64,000 nucleotides of DNA from Melieria omissa (taxonomy: Eukaryota; Arthropoda; Insecta; Diptera; Ulidiidae), in contig OZ020270.1 of assembly GCA_963971225.1 (NCBI GenBank), forward strand, positions 26,845,123-26,909,122. Reading direction: 5' to 3'. Positions 42,046-53,659 of this stretch are shown piece by piece. The notes below the pieces were generated by a model. It had not been told where the DNA came from, did no database searches, and saw only the letters and a list, made by a program, of their open reading frames with translations. Position 1 is the stretch's first letter. Each line of letters starts with the position of its first letter. Both the position numbers and the translations under genes were made by a program.

Positions 42046-43322
42046 ACACTTCGTTCAATAATGTGTGTGACTGACACATAGATGCCGGCACTAATATTAA
42101 ATCAATATTTTTTTCGAAATTGTGAACCTTTTTAGGCTTACTGTCAAAATTATATGTCAATCCGACCATTAGTTTACAAGTTACAGTGCTTTAAGTGACA
42201 CTACTTTTGAGTTTTCAAAAAAAATGAATTCAAAGCAATTCCGTGTGCTGATTTATCATTGTTTTTTAATGAAAAAAAATACTGTTGAATGCCAGGAATG
42301 GCTTGAAAAACATTATTCGGACTCTGCTCCATCAAAAAGAACCATTTGTTATTGGTATGCCGAATTCAAACGTGGTCGTACAGACACCGATGACATTCCA
42401 TCTACTGGACGGCCAAATGACGCTGTTATTCCGGAAAACGTTGAAAAAACACTGAAAATCATTATGTCCGACCGTAAAGTGAAAGTGGGGGAGATTGCTG
42501 ACATTCTAAAGATATCAGCAGGCAGTGTACACACCATAATACACGAACATTTGGTTATGAAAAAGGTGTTTTCGAAATGGGTACCGCGTTTGCTCACACC
42601 GGAGCAAAAACAACAACGAATCGATGATTCAAAGAGCTGTTTGGGCATGTTTACGCACAACAAGTCGGAGTTTTTGCGTCGGTACATCACAATGGATGAA
42701 ACATGGATCCACCATTTCACTCCAGAGTCAAATCGGCAGTCTGCTGAGTGGCATGCAACCGGTGAAAGCCGCCCAAAGCGTCCAAAGGCACAAACATCGG
42801 CTGGCAAGGTTATGGCGTCAGTATTTTGGGATGTGCACGGAATAATATTCATCGACTATCTTGAGAAAGGGAAAACAATCAATAGCGTTGGAACGTTTGA
42901 AAGAAGAAATCGCGATGAAGCGGCCCCATATGAAGAAGAAAAAAGTGTTGTTTCACCAAGACAATGCACCGTGTCACAAGTCGATGAAAACGATGGCAAA
43001 AATGCATGAATTGGGCTTCGAATTGCTCCCTCATCCCCCGTATTCTCCAGATCTGGCCCCCAGCGACTACTGGCTCTTCGCAGACCTCAAAAAGATGCTC
43101 CGTGGTAAGAGATTTGGCTCAAATGATGAAGTAATCGCCGAAACTAACGCCTATTTTGAAGGCAAAGAAAAATCGTTCTACAAAGGCGGTATCGAAAGAT
43201 TGGAAAAGCGTTGGAATGATTGTATCTCCCTAAAAGGGGACTATGTTGATGAATAAAAACGAATTTTGGCAAAAAAAAATGTGTTTTAATTAGTTAGTCA
43301 CACACATTATTGAACGAAGTGT
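42046..43322 (+). mobile_element. mariner element (1277 bp, irritans-like) in BEL gag
   Basis: The TIRs begin ACACTTCGTTCAATAATGTG at 42046 and are mirrored at 43322. The target TA is present on both sides (42044-42045, 43323-43324). Length, TIRs and transposase fit the irritans-type mariners. Removing it restores the Gag frame exactly. Confidence 0.93.
42224..43256 (+). pseudogene. mariner transposase, small deletion with frameshift
   Basis: The first frame (42224-43009) has the helix-turn-helix region, the WVPRLLTP linker motif, the first catalytic Asp in YITMDETWIHHF, and HGIIFIDYLEKGKTINS. The second (from 42861) has the second Asp in LFHQDNAPCHKS, the third in HPPYSPDLAPSDYWLF, and the C-terminus ending GDYVDE at 43256. 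The shift lies directly after TINS near 42885, where about five family residues are missing. All three catalytic Asp codons (DD34D) survive, but the protein cannot be made in one piece. Confidence 0.9.
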
Positions 43323-43689
43323 TATAATTCGCTTTTGTCTTTAGGTAAACACGAAGACATTTGGAATGCCATACTAATATACATCGCCATGGAAAAGGTG
43401 GATAGGGAGTCGCAGATAAAATGGAAGGAATCGTTGGATTTCACGAAATTGCACAAATTGTGTCGAATAATCAGAAGGTAGCAAATTGTACCTCGACCTT
43501 CAAATACAAAAAGTGTTCTCTCGCTCATCACACACTATTGCATCGCCCTCAGTCACCCACCATTGCTGCATTGTCAACGTCATCGCCATCTGCGGTTTCA
43601 CTGTTGCCGTCATCGTCAAACGCGACGGCAGCCGTTCACACCCACTGCAACAGTTCACCGTTGGATCAAGTAACAAAAAGTTAATTCTT

Positions 43690-44413
43690 GCAACCGCAAT
43701 TGTACGTGTCCGGGACTCAGTTGGCGATTATCAAATTGGGAGAGTATTACTCGACTCGTGTTCACAGGTTAATCTGGTTACCGAAGAATTCGCTCAAAGA
43801 TTACGGCTGCCCAGGGAAAGACAACGCATGGAAATTTTGAGCATCGGTAACTCACGCACAAACATCAAACATAAAACATCGACGTGTATTAAATCTCGGT
43901 TTACGAACTTTGAATTGCCTCTCCTTTTGTATTACATTGCATATCTCATATCAACCGGAGTCTGACATTGACATCTCTGAATGGAACGTACCACCAAATA
44001 CACAATTGGCTGACGAACAGTTTTTTAAGATGAAATGCATCGATATCTTACTAGGCATAGAGGGATTTTTCGACATCCTGTCTGTCGGGCAGATCAAGCT
44101 TGGCGACAACCTTCCTCTTCTACAAAAAACATTACTAGGTTGGATTGTTTCCGGTCGTTATAAGTCTTTCCATGCATCTAATCCATTATCGCCTCATTGC
44201 TTACTCACATCCGAAGAAACAGTAGACAAGCAATTGGAGAATCTGTGGAAACTAGATGAAATTGAAACGTCTTCAAATCCTTGGACAGAGGAGCAAACAA
44301 GTTGTGAGTAATTTTATATCAAATCAGTTTCTCGTACTGTTGATGGTAGGGTCATGGGCAGATTGCCACTGAAGGACACAGTCTCCGCTCTTGGCTTGTC
44401 ACACAGCACTGCT
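43690..44413 (+). pseudogene. pol: BEL/Pao protease and start of RT
   Basis: One frame reads GRVLLDSCSQVNLVTEEFAQ, an aspartic protease of the BEL/Pao A17 type. The usual Asp-Ser-Gly is Asp-Ser-Cys here, so the active site is probably dead. A second frame (about 43940-44311) has CIDILLGIEGFFDIL and LLQKTLLGWIVSGRY, normal for the region between protease and RT. The last bases before the piggyBac (VDGRVMGRLPLKD, GLSHSTAL) continue at 53956. Confidence 0.8.
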
Positions 44414-44708
44414 TTAACCCTCCGTCGGTCGGATATTTATTTACCTTCGAACGGTCGGAGTGGTCTAACTGGACCACCATTCATTTTACATGCATTTGTA
44501 TGAGATAATTCAGTTTTTGGTGTCGAATATATGAACGATTATTAGTGGTAAATATTTATGGTTTTGAATTTTTATTTTTCTTACTGTCTTTTGCATGTGT
44601 TGAGCTTGCCACCAATAAAAATATTTAAAAATAAAATCATGGAATATTAAAAAAATCGTTGTTTTTTTTCGTTAAACTTTTCTGTTTTATTTGAATGAAA
44701 AATAATAT

Positions 44709-46768
44709 TTATTCGTCTGGCATGCATCGGAAACAATTATAATCAACTTTGGAATGTTGTTGACAAACGGGATTGTGGCATTTTACACAGAGTTTTGCGT
44801 TTAGTCTTTTCGTTCTCGCCATGTAAACAGATTTCACAAAGTTTTTTCTTTTCATGTGTTGTTGGGCCGCTTTGCTTATCAACATATGCTTTTGGAATCT
44901 AAAATGATATAATAAAACACAAACAAATCAATGAAATGCGAGTTAGGTAAAAGAAAAAAGCGGCGCCTTCGAAATGGATGTGAAATTCAAATGAAAACGA
45001 AATGAGGTGCGTCGCTTCCGAAATGAGTTGTAAAACTATGATTGACAATATAATTTCAATTGAACTGTATACTTACGGTTATAGGTTTGCCGAAAAAAGT
45101 TTCGAACGCAGTTCGAGTAGAAAAATTGTTGATAATGTGGGCATTATTCATTCTATTTTCAATGTTTGCGACAACCAATAAATTTTATAGTTTGTCAAGG
45201 AACTCTCGTCTTGCATCTCTTTTATTGAGTCGGTCGTTTTCCTTACATATCACGAATGCAACCAACGCCATCACATCAAGCATATTATAAAAAAAAGCGA
45301 GAGGCCAACGACGTGTTGGTCGTTTGCACGTAAAATGGGAAAGCATCTGATCCATGCAGTCCACTCCAGCTTTGTTTTTATTATAATACAGAATTGCTTC
45401 TGGTTTCTTCAATTCACCTTGACAAGCTTTCGTGTAGTGAACGGTTGATAGAAGATTTACTGCCTTATTTTTCTTCGGGACATAGCTACAAATTGAAACT
45501 AAGTTCTCGTTGAATCCAAAAAGTGTTGAAAGCACAGGACGTTTTGAATTTTTTCGCATTTGATCGGGAACACAGCGCTTATTCGCACGAATTGTGCCAA
45601 CGAACGCGATTCCATTGGCTTGAAGCTTTTTTACTCCTTCTAGTGTTGTAAAAAAGTTATCGGCTACCATTGTGCGTCCGGTATGAGCATACCGACTGGC
45701 AAATTTCAACAATACCTTCTCTCCCTGCTTCTGATTTCGCACCGCACCCTCTTTTCCTTTATACTGTATTCCTTGTAAAGGATATTTAGTTTTTGCGTCG
45801 CACGCCCACCACACTTTGATACCGTATTTAGCTGGTTTTGAAGGGATGTATTGCGTGAATTTTGTTCGACCCCTGTACGGGAAAAGTTGCTCATCCACAG
45901 TAACACATTCGTCGGGAGAGTAATTATTTGCCAGATTTTCATTTAGAAAATTCCAAATATCAGTTATTGGTGCAGCTTTATCAGTTTGCTGTCGGAATGC
46001 ACGCGTACGGCTATCATCGAACCGGATAAATCTTTTCAATGCACGAAATCTTTGAAATGACATTGCAGCACGAAATATTGGTAGTCGATTTAGACGCCAT
46101 AATTGGTCCGCTTCAATCATATTGTTATGTGTAACACCAGCAGCCAAAAGAATACCAATAAATGCATCCAATTCAGTGCTTGTCATATCAACCCAAACTT
46201 TTGGTTGTTTAGTAGGATTGGCTGCATTCCATTTTGCAATCACGTCCTTTGCACTACGATTCGTTTCAGTGATTATAATAAATGCAATGTTTTGTGAAAA
46301 GAATTTCTTGAACACTTCCAATGGGAGAGCACTTTGGTCTTTTGGCCCTGGATGAAAACGCATAACATTGCGATGCCGGGCACGGCCCACAGCCGGCGGC
46401 TCATTTTTCATCCATTTGGTACCGTCACGGCCATAAAAACTATCACTAGATGCATTTTCTGGTTCATTTTCATCCGTATCATCATCACTGTCAACATCAC
46501 TTTCAAGCTCATTTGGCTCGATCACAAGCTCGTCTTCTACGTCAGAAGTTTCTTCTTCGACTGTCAAAAAATCGTAATTATTTTCATTGTCGTCGTCATC
46601 AAAGTCATTACCATCGTCGACAATTTCATCGGTACTACCACGACGCATATCACCAGCTAAGGCCTCAGCCAGTCTCATGTGAAAATTTGTATCGACACTT
46701 ATACGTCGTTGTCGAAGATTATAAACATATTCAATGTCTTCTTCACTCATTTTGAATAAATAGCACAT
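44709..46768 (-). pseudogene. piggyBac transposase with a predicted 178-bp intron
   Basis: The main frame (46768 to 45185, 527 residues) has an acidic N-terminus, then the catalytic domain: VTVDEQLFPYRGR (first Asp), MVADNFFTTLEG (second), NKAGVDCMDQMLSHF (third). The stop at 45185 seems to be a mutation: the same frame stays open to 45077, where GTAAGT begins. An AG at 44899-44900 precedes an in-phase exon with LCEICLHGE. The terminal Cys-rich finger (LCVKCHNPVC, YNCFRCMPDE) is one base out of frame. Family members need this C-terminal finger. One stop and one frameshift make it inactive. GT-AG and phase 0 are seen; splicing is inferred. Confidence 0.88.
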
Positions 46769-46989
46769 TCAATAAATTCAGATCAAAAATTATATTTATT
46801 TATTTTTTGCAGTTCAATAAAATATCTTCTCTTCAGCTAACAAAATTTGGACGTAAAATGAATGTTTTATGAGCACTAAAATGTTATATTTACACAATGT
46901 TTATTAGTCAACTGACGATAGGAATGGAAAAAAAGGCGCGCGTAGATTCACGAATACATATATAGGTTGTGAGCTCACAACAGAATAGT

Positions 46990-47909
46990 CCCTGTGGGAA
47001 ATCGGACTAGTCCAAGTCTAGTTTTTCAACTAGTCGCTTGACAGTCACATATGACCTCAGAATCGACTCGTTTCCTTGGAGCAAACTCACCCTTTTAACA
47101 TGGCGGTGTCCTAGGCGAGGGTCAATTGTCCCCGTCTGCATCCATTTGCAACTAGTCCAAGGTTAGTCCGAAGCAACCAGTTGTCAAACCAGTTGAAAGC
47201 GACTAGTTTGCGAACTAGTTTATTCGGGGCTAGTTCTCTAACCAGTTGAATTTTATGTGGAAAATAAAGCTATACATTTTTTTAAATAATTATTTTATTT
47301 TATAAATATTTAAAAATAATAACAAAAAATCATGGGGAATAAAAAAAATTGTTGGTGCATTCAAAGATGAACCTCGACTCGTTGACACACTTCGAAACTG
47401 TTTGGGGTCCGACGCAGTTCAACATCCTGACTTCGCCTACAATTAATAAAAAAAATAAATAAATTAATAAATAATTACATAAATATAATTACATAAATTT
47501 ATTAATACATACCATTCGACTGCTGCTGCAATTCGTTGCTTCACGCAACCACGCAAAATTCTAACTGAAATCATTCAAGACAAAACGTGCAAATCGAGCG
47601 AACTTCGAGTCATAGAAACAGAAAGAAAGAAACATTTCTACGTTGTTGTTGTAACAAAAGCATCGCAAGATCAGACGTAACAGAATAATGTTGATTATTT
47701 CACCTCTGTTCCGTCTTTCGTTTCGTTTCGTATTTTCATGTTTCTTCTCGCCTATGAACGCGCACGCAGAACGTGAACGATTAGACGCGAACTCACCCAC
47801 TTCTGCATCCGCTGACAGTCACTTGGACAACTAGTTGCCCAATTGACTACAAAAAACCAGTTGAAAGACCAATGAATTTTTGGAACTGGTTGTCTCAGGT
47901 CCGATAGGG
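46990..47909. mobile_element. Non-autonomous TIR element, monomer (920 bp)
   Basis: The left end CCCTGTGGGAAATCGGAC and the right end CAGGTCCGATAGGG are the same family, in opposite orientation, as the tandem dimer at 31514-33252. It sits between the piggyBac transposase and the non-LTR element. There is no transposase, and I see no clear target duplication. Confidence 0.72.
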
Positions 47910-48550
47910 GTGTGTTTGAGTGCAAACAATGAGCATTTATATGCATGTATACGTTCATGCATGTACGCAATAATATAGAAACTAGTTTTAGAAGTAAAAT
48001 ATAAAGGAAGAGACGAAAGAACAACACACAAAAAGTAGGAAAAGAAACATACATATGTGCGTTTGAATACGCGTAAATGTTCATATGTGTGCGTGTAAAT
48101 ACTCACATTCATGTTACCACACATAGCAAAAAATATATAAAATGCAGTTTGAATATAAAATACATGGAAAAAACAAGACACGTTTACATATTGATGGCTG
48201 GCAAAAATCCTCCTCCAAACCCTCCACGTGGGTGCCGGCCGGTAATGGCTAAACAGTTCACCTTGGTGATAGCCAGCTAAGGGAGTGAGCTTCGTCCACT
48301 GACCCCACTCCTCAATAGTGCGGTTGGCAGGTTAGGTTGATGCTCCTTCCATAGGATCGGGGTAAGGGCCGGACCAAGGTGTCATACGACCCGTGCCGAT
48401 GGTCAGCCTGGCTGGGGGCCCTTTCAAATAGCCCAGTCTCGAACGGAGTATCCGGATACCTGGCGCCCTCCGGATTATTAGCCTTACCTGTGCACTGCGG
48501 ATCTCTGCACAGGTGGACCACCCCTTCTCCGCCACTCGTGGGACACAATT

Positions 48551-50026
48551 ATGGACTATACAACAAAAAATACAAAAACAAAAACAAACGCACAAACACT
48601 GACTAGACCAGAGGCCGGCCCTCTTAAAAAGCCGGGGATGGGTGAAGCAGACAAGCCAGCGCCCACCGCCAAAAAAGGAGCATCCTTGGTTGATCAGAAG
48701 ATCTCAGGCCAAGGCTCTGCCTCCGCAGCAAAAAATGTAAACATAGGTGCTGCAGCTAACCTCAGCAACGTTGTGGTTGCCAAAGCCGGACCTCCGTCCA
48801 GCAACAGCAACAAACATGGCGAAGCTCCGGTGGCAGCAAGCACTCGACACATGAAGGACTCAAAAGTCCGCTACAGAGAGCGCCAGAGTGCCAAGCGAGT
48901 ACTCGAACGGATACAATGTATCCCAGAGAACCGCAGGACTCAGAAAGAGAAAGAGTCCTTTACCTGGGCTACCGCTAGGTTAGCGGAACTCGACGGGGCA
49001 CCGACCACTGAGACCGCCGCCAAAAGGCAGCGTTCTACAGAGGAAGAGGCCCCGAATGCCCAAAAGGTGCGCAGCTCGCATAGAACGGCTACCACTTACA
49101 GCGACGTGTTAAAGCACAGTCTCGTGATGGCGGTCGTTGACCGCTCCGACCCTGACGGAAGTATCACTCCCGCAAACTGGAAGCTGGTGGAAGATTTCCT
49201 CGCCGACATCTTCCTGGACGTCATAAGGGAGAATCCGGGCCCGGTGCCACAATACCAGATGTGCGGCTGGCATCAAGGCCACGTTAAGCTGGTTGCGTGT
49301 GCAGACAAGAGGGCCCTGGATATCTTCTGCATGGCCTTAGCCAGGACGGGTGAGATCTGGCCGGGTGCTAAACTTGAGGTAGTACCCAGGGAATCGATCC
49401 CCAGCAGACCAAGGACCAGAGCCTGGATCCCACTAAAACCCACGGATCCGGCAAGGGTCCTCGAGACACTCCAATTGTCGAACCCGAAGATACCCACGCA
49501 CAATTGGAAAATTGCCAAATTGGAGGAGCTCAAGGGGTCTCGTTGTGCCACTATTATTGTGAACAAGGAGTCCCTTGAGCACCTATCAAGGTCCAATGGT
49601 GTCGTGGCCTTCGGTTTTGGACATATCAAACTGAGGGTGTACAGAAAGGACGAACAGACCGAAACCGGCGAAGGTGGCCCTCAGCGACTGCCAGCCTTGA
49701 CGGACTCTGGCGAAGGCGGCCAACAAGGGCAGCCAGCCACAACAGACCCCGGTGAAAGTGGCCCGCAGGGGCTGCCAGCCGAGACGACTACCCTGGCAGA
49801 CGAGGCGAAAGATAACCAGCCGTCTTCCTCGAAGCCGTTACGTCGCCTATCCCGGGCGGAATCAATCTCCTCGGGATCGGAGATGGCCACGGCTTTCGGG
49901 AATTTCTGGAGGGAATCCGAGCTTCTCGCCGAAACCGACGAGGACCTTGACGCTACTGTGGTGGAGGTGGAAATGAGCGAAACAGACAATGGTCCGAGTA
50001 GTTCAGATAAATCTCCACCACTCTAA
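48551..50026 (+). CDS. ORF1 protein of the non-LTR element
   Basis: 491 residues with no stop. The N-terminal third is low-complexity and basic, with a likely coiled or RNA-binding stretch (RYRERQSAKRVLERIQ). The middle (about residues 190-360) looks like a DUF4780 domain: KLEVVPRESIPSRPRTRAW, then NPKIPTHNWKIAKLEE and AFGFGHIKLRVYRK. The C-terminus holds imperfect GEGGPQ/LPA repeats and an acidic end. Such ORF1 proteins bind element RNA. The stop overlaps the ORF2 ATG by 38 nt, suggesting coupled translation. Confidence 0.85.
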   Translation: MDYTTKNTKTKTNAQTLTRPEAGPLKKPGMGEADKPAPTAKKGASLVDQKISGQGSASAAKNVNIGAAANLSNVVVAKAGPPSSNSNKHGEAPVAASTRHMKDSKVRYRERQSAKRVLERIQCIPENRRTQKEKESFTWATARLAELDGAPTTETAAKRQRSTEEEAPNAQKVRSSHRTATTYSDVLKHSLVMAVVDRSDPDGSITPANWKLVEDFLADIFLDVIRENPGPVPQYQMCGWHQGHVKLVACADKRALDIFCMALARTGEIWPGAKLEVVPRESIPSRPRTRAWIPLKPTDPARVLETLQLSNPKIPTHNWKIAKLEELKGSRCATIIVNKESLEHLSRSNGVVAFGFGHIKLRVYRKDEQTETGEGGPQRLPALTDSGEGGQQGQPATTDPGESGPQGLPAETTTLADEAKDNQPSSSKPLRRLSRAESISSGSEMATAFGNFWRESELLAETDEDLDATVVEVEMSETDNGPSSSDKSPPL

Positions 50027-52685
50027 AGCAGCTTCGGCTGCACTACTCCTCCGCCTTTCTAAAGGCGGGGACGACATCGCTCTCATCCAAGAACCATGGC
50101 TAGTAGCCAACAAGGTTTGTGGATTGGGAGCGACAAACTACAGGCTGGTCCATGCTAATAGCACAGGTAGACCAAGATCCTGTATCCTTGTGAAGAAATC
50201 ACTAAATGCGTATCTGCTCCCTAATTTCAGCAACGACGATTTGGTCTCCATCTCCCTAACAATTAAGGGGAGATGCCACTGGATCGCGTCCAGCTACATG
50301 GCTCATGACCATCCAGAGCCTCCACCACCGGATCCGGTCAGGAATCTGGTCACTGAAGCCGCAAAGTCCATCACCGTTCTCGTGATTGGATGCGACGCGA
50401 ACGCTCACCACTGTATCTGGGGGAGCACAGATATCAACGAAAGAGGTGAGTCACTTTTTGATTACATTTCTACCACAAACCTTCTTGTGTGCAATATAGG
50501 GCGCACTCCCACTTTTATAACCAGGAATAGGGAAGAAGTTCTAGACCTCACCCTTGCCTCTGTGAATATAGCCGATAGGGTTAGGAACTGGAGGGTCTCC
50601 AACGAACACTCTTTTTCCGACCATAGGTATATAGAGTTCACTCTTGACAGCGACCCCCGGAGGGTCAAACCAGTAAACAACCCCAGGAAAACAAATTGGG
50701 AGTTATTTACCCGCACAGTGGATAGGCACATCAAAACGATTCAAATCTCTGAAATAGACACCCAAACGATGCTAGAATCGGCTGTTAATCAACTAACTCT
50801 AGCACTTTCTAAGGCTCAGGACCTCGCCTGCCCTAAATACATGCCCAGAGGGAAATACAAACCCCCTTGGTGGAACCATGATCTTAGTGAGCTTAGGAAA
50901 CACTCTAGGACTCTTTTCAATAGAGCAAGGAGGACAAAAACAGAAGAAGACTGGGATTTTTATAAAGAATCCCTCAGGTCCTATAAGAAAAGCCTCAGAG
51001 AGGCCAAGAGAAGCTCTTGGAGCGATTTCTGCGGTAATATTGAAAGTGTCTCCGAGACTGCTAGACTCAGGAAACTACTTGCCTCTTCCTCCTTTATTCC
51101 AAGTGCCTTACAAAACCCCGATGGTTCTTGGACATCATCAGAAGGTGAAGCACTTGCACTTCTTACGAATACCCACTTTCCGATCAGCCAACATGACAGG
51201 CTGCTAGGAACTCAGGCCAGCACTAACTGTGTTGCCTCTATAAACAGTATTGTATCGATTGAAAAAATTAAATGGGCAATTGCCGGTTTCCACCCGTTTA
51301 AATCACCAGGACCAGATGGCATATTCCCAGCACAACTCCAACATGCCGGACCGTTAATCCTAACACTCCTCTATTCAATATTCTCAGCCAGTATTAGCTT
51401 AAACTACATACCAGAGCACTGGCGCAAAGTACGGGTGGTTTTCATCCCCAAAGCGGGCAAAAGTTCTCACACTAGCCCTAAGGATTACAGACCCATAAGC
51501 CTTTCTTCATTTCTTTTAAAAACATTAGAAAGACTGCTGGATCTGCACTTACGACAAACGATTAGGCAGGATCTGATTTCAAATAGTCAGCATGCCTACA
51601 TTAAGGGTAAGTCTGTAGATACAGCTCTACATTCATTGACCCACACGATCGAGAAATCACTCGAACACAAAGAATACACCTTAGCAACTTTCCTGGACAT
51701 AGAGGGGGCTTTCAACAACGTCAAGCTTACAGCCGTCACGGGCGCGCTCGCCAGGCTTGGTGTGGAGAGTAGCCTGGTGAACTGGGTGGATAATCTTCTG
51801 CAGAGCAGAATTATCTGCGATGAACTGGGCGACTCTTCTACCTCGAGACGGGTGAGCAGGGGCACTCCCCAGGGCGGAGTCCTCTCCCCCCTCCTTTGGA
51901 ACCTGGTAGTTAACGAACTGCTCCAGTCCCTGGGAGGGGGTTGCGGCAAAGTGATGGCGTATGCAGACGATATAGTTCTCACTGTCTCGGGCAAGTTTCT
52001 CAACTCGATCAGAGATCTAATGCAGGTATTGCTAAACAAGGTCAACGGCTGGGTTACTAGTCGAGGATTAGGAATCAACCCTGGGAAGACAGAGGTTGTC
52101 CTCTTCACGAGGAAGTACAAACCCCCACCCATACCTCCTCTATCATTAAACAACACGGAGATCCCTCTCAAGAATGAGGCACAATTCCTTGGAATCATTT
52201 TTGACAAGAGATTAAGCTGGAAACCGAACATCCTCAATAGGGTCAAAAAGGCAACGATTGCCTTATACACCTGCAAAAAGGCACTGGGGAAAACCTGGGG
52301 TTTGAAGCCAAACATGACGCACTGGGTTTACACAGCTGTCGTACGTCCCATCTTAACCTATGGATGCCTGATATGGTGGAACGCTTTGGAAAAAACACCG
52401 CTCCTCCAACACCTTCGGAAAGTTCAAAGGGCAGCCTGCGTCATCATCACGGGCGCTCTTAGAACAACGCCAACTTCAGCTTTAGAAGCCCTGCTTCACC
52501 TTATTCCGCTAGACCTACACTGCAGGAAATCAGCGGCTATAACAAGCCATAGACTACGGGCTACCGGCCAATGGTCGGAGTCTAACAAGGGACATGCCAG
52601 GATACTTACTCTCTTAAAGGAGTTCGAGGAACTGGATTCTTCACCACCCCAATTCCTTTTTAACAAAAAGCACCATTCCAGATAG
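49989..52685 (+). CDS. ORF2: endonuclease and reverse transcriptase
   Basis: The frame (898 residues) starts with an APE-type endonuclease (VVQINLHHSKAAS, DIALIQEPW, GCDANAHHCIWG, SFSDHRYIEF) at residues 1-220. The RT domain follows (VRVVFIPKAGKSS, DYRPISLSSFLLKTLERL, FLDIEGAFNNV, GTPQGGVLSPLLWN, and AYADDIVL with the catalytic Asp pair near residue 657). It would nick the target and copy its RNA in place. The frame stops at 52685 because of a one-base change in or near an A-run at about 52664-52668; the RNase H part continues in the next frame. Apart from that it is intact. Confidence 0.93.
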   Translation: MVRVVQINLHHSKAASAALLLRLSKGGDDIALIQEPWLVANKVCGLGATNYRLVHANSTGRPRSCILVKKSLNAYLLPNFSNDDLVSISLTIKGRCHWIASSYMAHDHPEPPPPDPVRNLVTEAAKSITVLVIGCDANAHHCIWGSTDINERGESLFDYISTTNLLVCNIGRTPTFITRNREEVLDLTLASVNIADRVRNWRVSNEHSFSDHRYIEFTLDSDPRRVKPVNNPRKTNWELFTRTVDRHIKTIQISEIDTQTMLESAVNQLTLALSKAQDLACPKYMPRGKYKPPWWNHDLSELRKHSRTLFNRARRTKTEEDWDFYKESLRSYKKSLREAKRSSWSDFCGNIESVSETARLRKLLASSSFIPSALQNPDGSWTSSEGEALALLTNTHFPISQHDRLLGTQASTNCVASINSIVSIEKIKWAIAGFHPFKSPGPDGIFPAQLQHAGPLILTLLYSIFSASISLNYIPEHWRKVRVVFIPKAGKSSHTSPKDYRPISLSSFLLKTLERLLDLHLRQTIRQDLISNSQHAYIKGKSVDTALHSLTHTIEKSLEHKEYTLATFLDIEGAFNNVKLTAVTGALARLGVESSLVNWVDNLLQSRIICDELGDSSTSRRVSRGTPQGGVLSPLLWNLVVNELLQSLGGGCGKVMAYADDIVLTVSGKFLNSIRDLMQVLLNKVNGWVTSRGLGINPGKTEVVLFTRKYKPPPIPPLSLNNTEIPLKNEAQFLGIIFDKRLSWKPNILNRVKKATIALYTCKKALGKTWGLKPNMTHWVYTAVVRPILTYGCLIWWNALEKTPLLQHLRKVQRAACVIITGALRTTPTSALEALLHLIPLDLHCRKSAAITSHRLRATGQWSESNKGHARILTLLKEFEELDSSPPQFLFNKKHHSR

Positions 52686-53583
52686 GAACAACTGGGAGGA
52701 AAGCTCAGCATCCCTAATAGGGAACTCATACCAGATCTACACCGACGGCTCCAAGTTAAACGGAGCTGTGGGCAGAGGCGTCTTCTCAGACTCACTTAGT
52801 ATAAATTACTCCTTTAGACTGCCGGACCACTGTAGCGTGTTCCAAGCAGAGGTTTCAGCCATTGAAGCTGCCCTGAATTGGATCAAAGAGGGCAGTGTCT
52901 CTAGGCGAGATATTAGCATTCTCTCTGACAGCCAAGCGGCTATCAGGGCCCTAGGGTCTCATGTTCTGACATCAAAAACAGTGATCAGCTGCCGCAAATC
53001 TCTTGATGAGATGGCAGAGCAGCTTAAAATCCACCTCATATGGGTGCCTGGTCACAGAGATATCCCGGGGAACTGCAGGGCAGACGAACTGGCTAGACAA
53101 GGAACGACCAAGGAGCTATCCTCAGAACTCGCCGGCTTAGGTATTCCTTTGAGTACCTGCAAGCTGGTGATAGAGGAAGCGATGACAAAAACCGCTAACA
53201 ACGCATGGGCAACCTCGGAGACAGGCAAGACAGCGCAACAGATCTGGCCAAAGCTGGACTGGAAGCGCACCAAAAGTCTGCTAAACCTCAATAGGGGCAC
53301 GCTCAGGGTTGTTGTCGGTGTCATCACTGGTCACTGCATCCTTGGCAGCCACGCTACCAGATTAGGACTGGGCCACCTGGCCAACGACTTCTGCAGAAGC
53401 TGCAGAGACATAGAGGAGGAAGAAACAATTCTCCACCTTCTTTGCACTTGTCCCGCTCTTTGCAGGAAACGGAAAAAACATCTAGGGTTTTACCATACAG
53501 CCGACCTCGCGGACTTATCGGAGGTTGACGCCAAGGGCCTAATACGCTTCATCACCGGTTCGGGCTGGTTCGAGACATCTTAA
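52686..53583 (+). pseudogene. RNase H domain and zinc finger of ORF2, out of frame
   Basis: In the +1 frame: YQIYTDGSKLNGAVGRG (first catalytic Asp), SVFQAEVSAIEAAL (Glu), ISILSDSQAAIRAL (Asp) and LIWVPGHRDIPGNCRADELA (His/Asp), a complete RNase H. A CCHC-type finger follows (FCRSCRDIE, then LHLLCTCP). The domain is intact, but a single frameshift upstream separates it from the RT. Confidence 0.9.
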
Positions 53584-53641
53584 CAACAAAAAGGGGTTAG
53601 AGATCCTGTGGTACCACAATGGGCCTAGCTTGGCCTAAGTG

Positions 53642-53659
53642 AGCTCTCATATGAGAGCT
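53642..53659 (+). other. 18-bp palindrome in the 3' UTR of the non-LTR element
   Basis: AGCTCTCATATGAGAGCT is perfectly self-complementary, 24 bp before the element's end, and could be a hairpin recognised by the element's RT. Inference. Confidence 0.6.

Larger units (their letters stand above)
41937..43690 (+). pseudogene. gag: BEL/Pao Gag, split by a mariner insertion
   Basis: A plus-strand frame ending at 42045 reads ENITTLFQLKSMSHPNAGQL and RSFVDNVSAL. After the mariner (42046-43322) and one TA, the frame resumes with YNSLLSLGKHEDIWNAILIY, MEKVDRESQIKWKESLDF. This is DUF1759-type Gag of BEL/Pao elements. A short zinc-knuckle-like region follows (KKCSLAHHTLLHR, about 43510-43550). Several frame changes occur, so it is inactive. 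Confidence 0.8.

Noticed and set aside
46334..46755. Plus-strand ORFs of about 100 residues
   Set aside because: They are antisense shadows of the acidic N-terminus of the piggyBac transposase (GAY-rich codons read in reverse).
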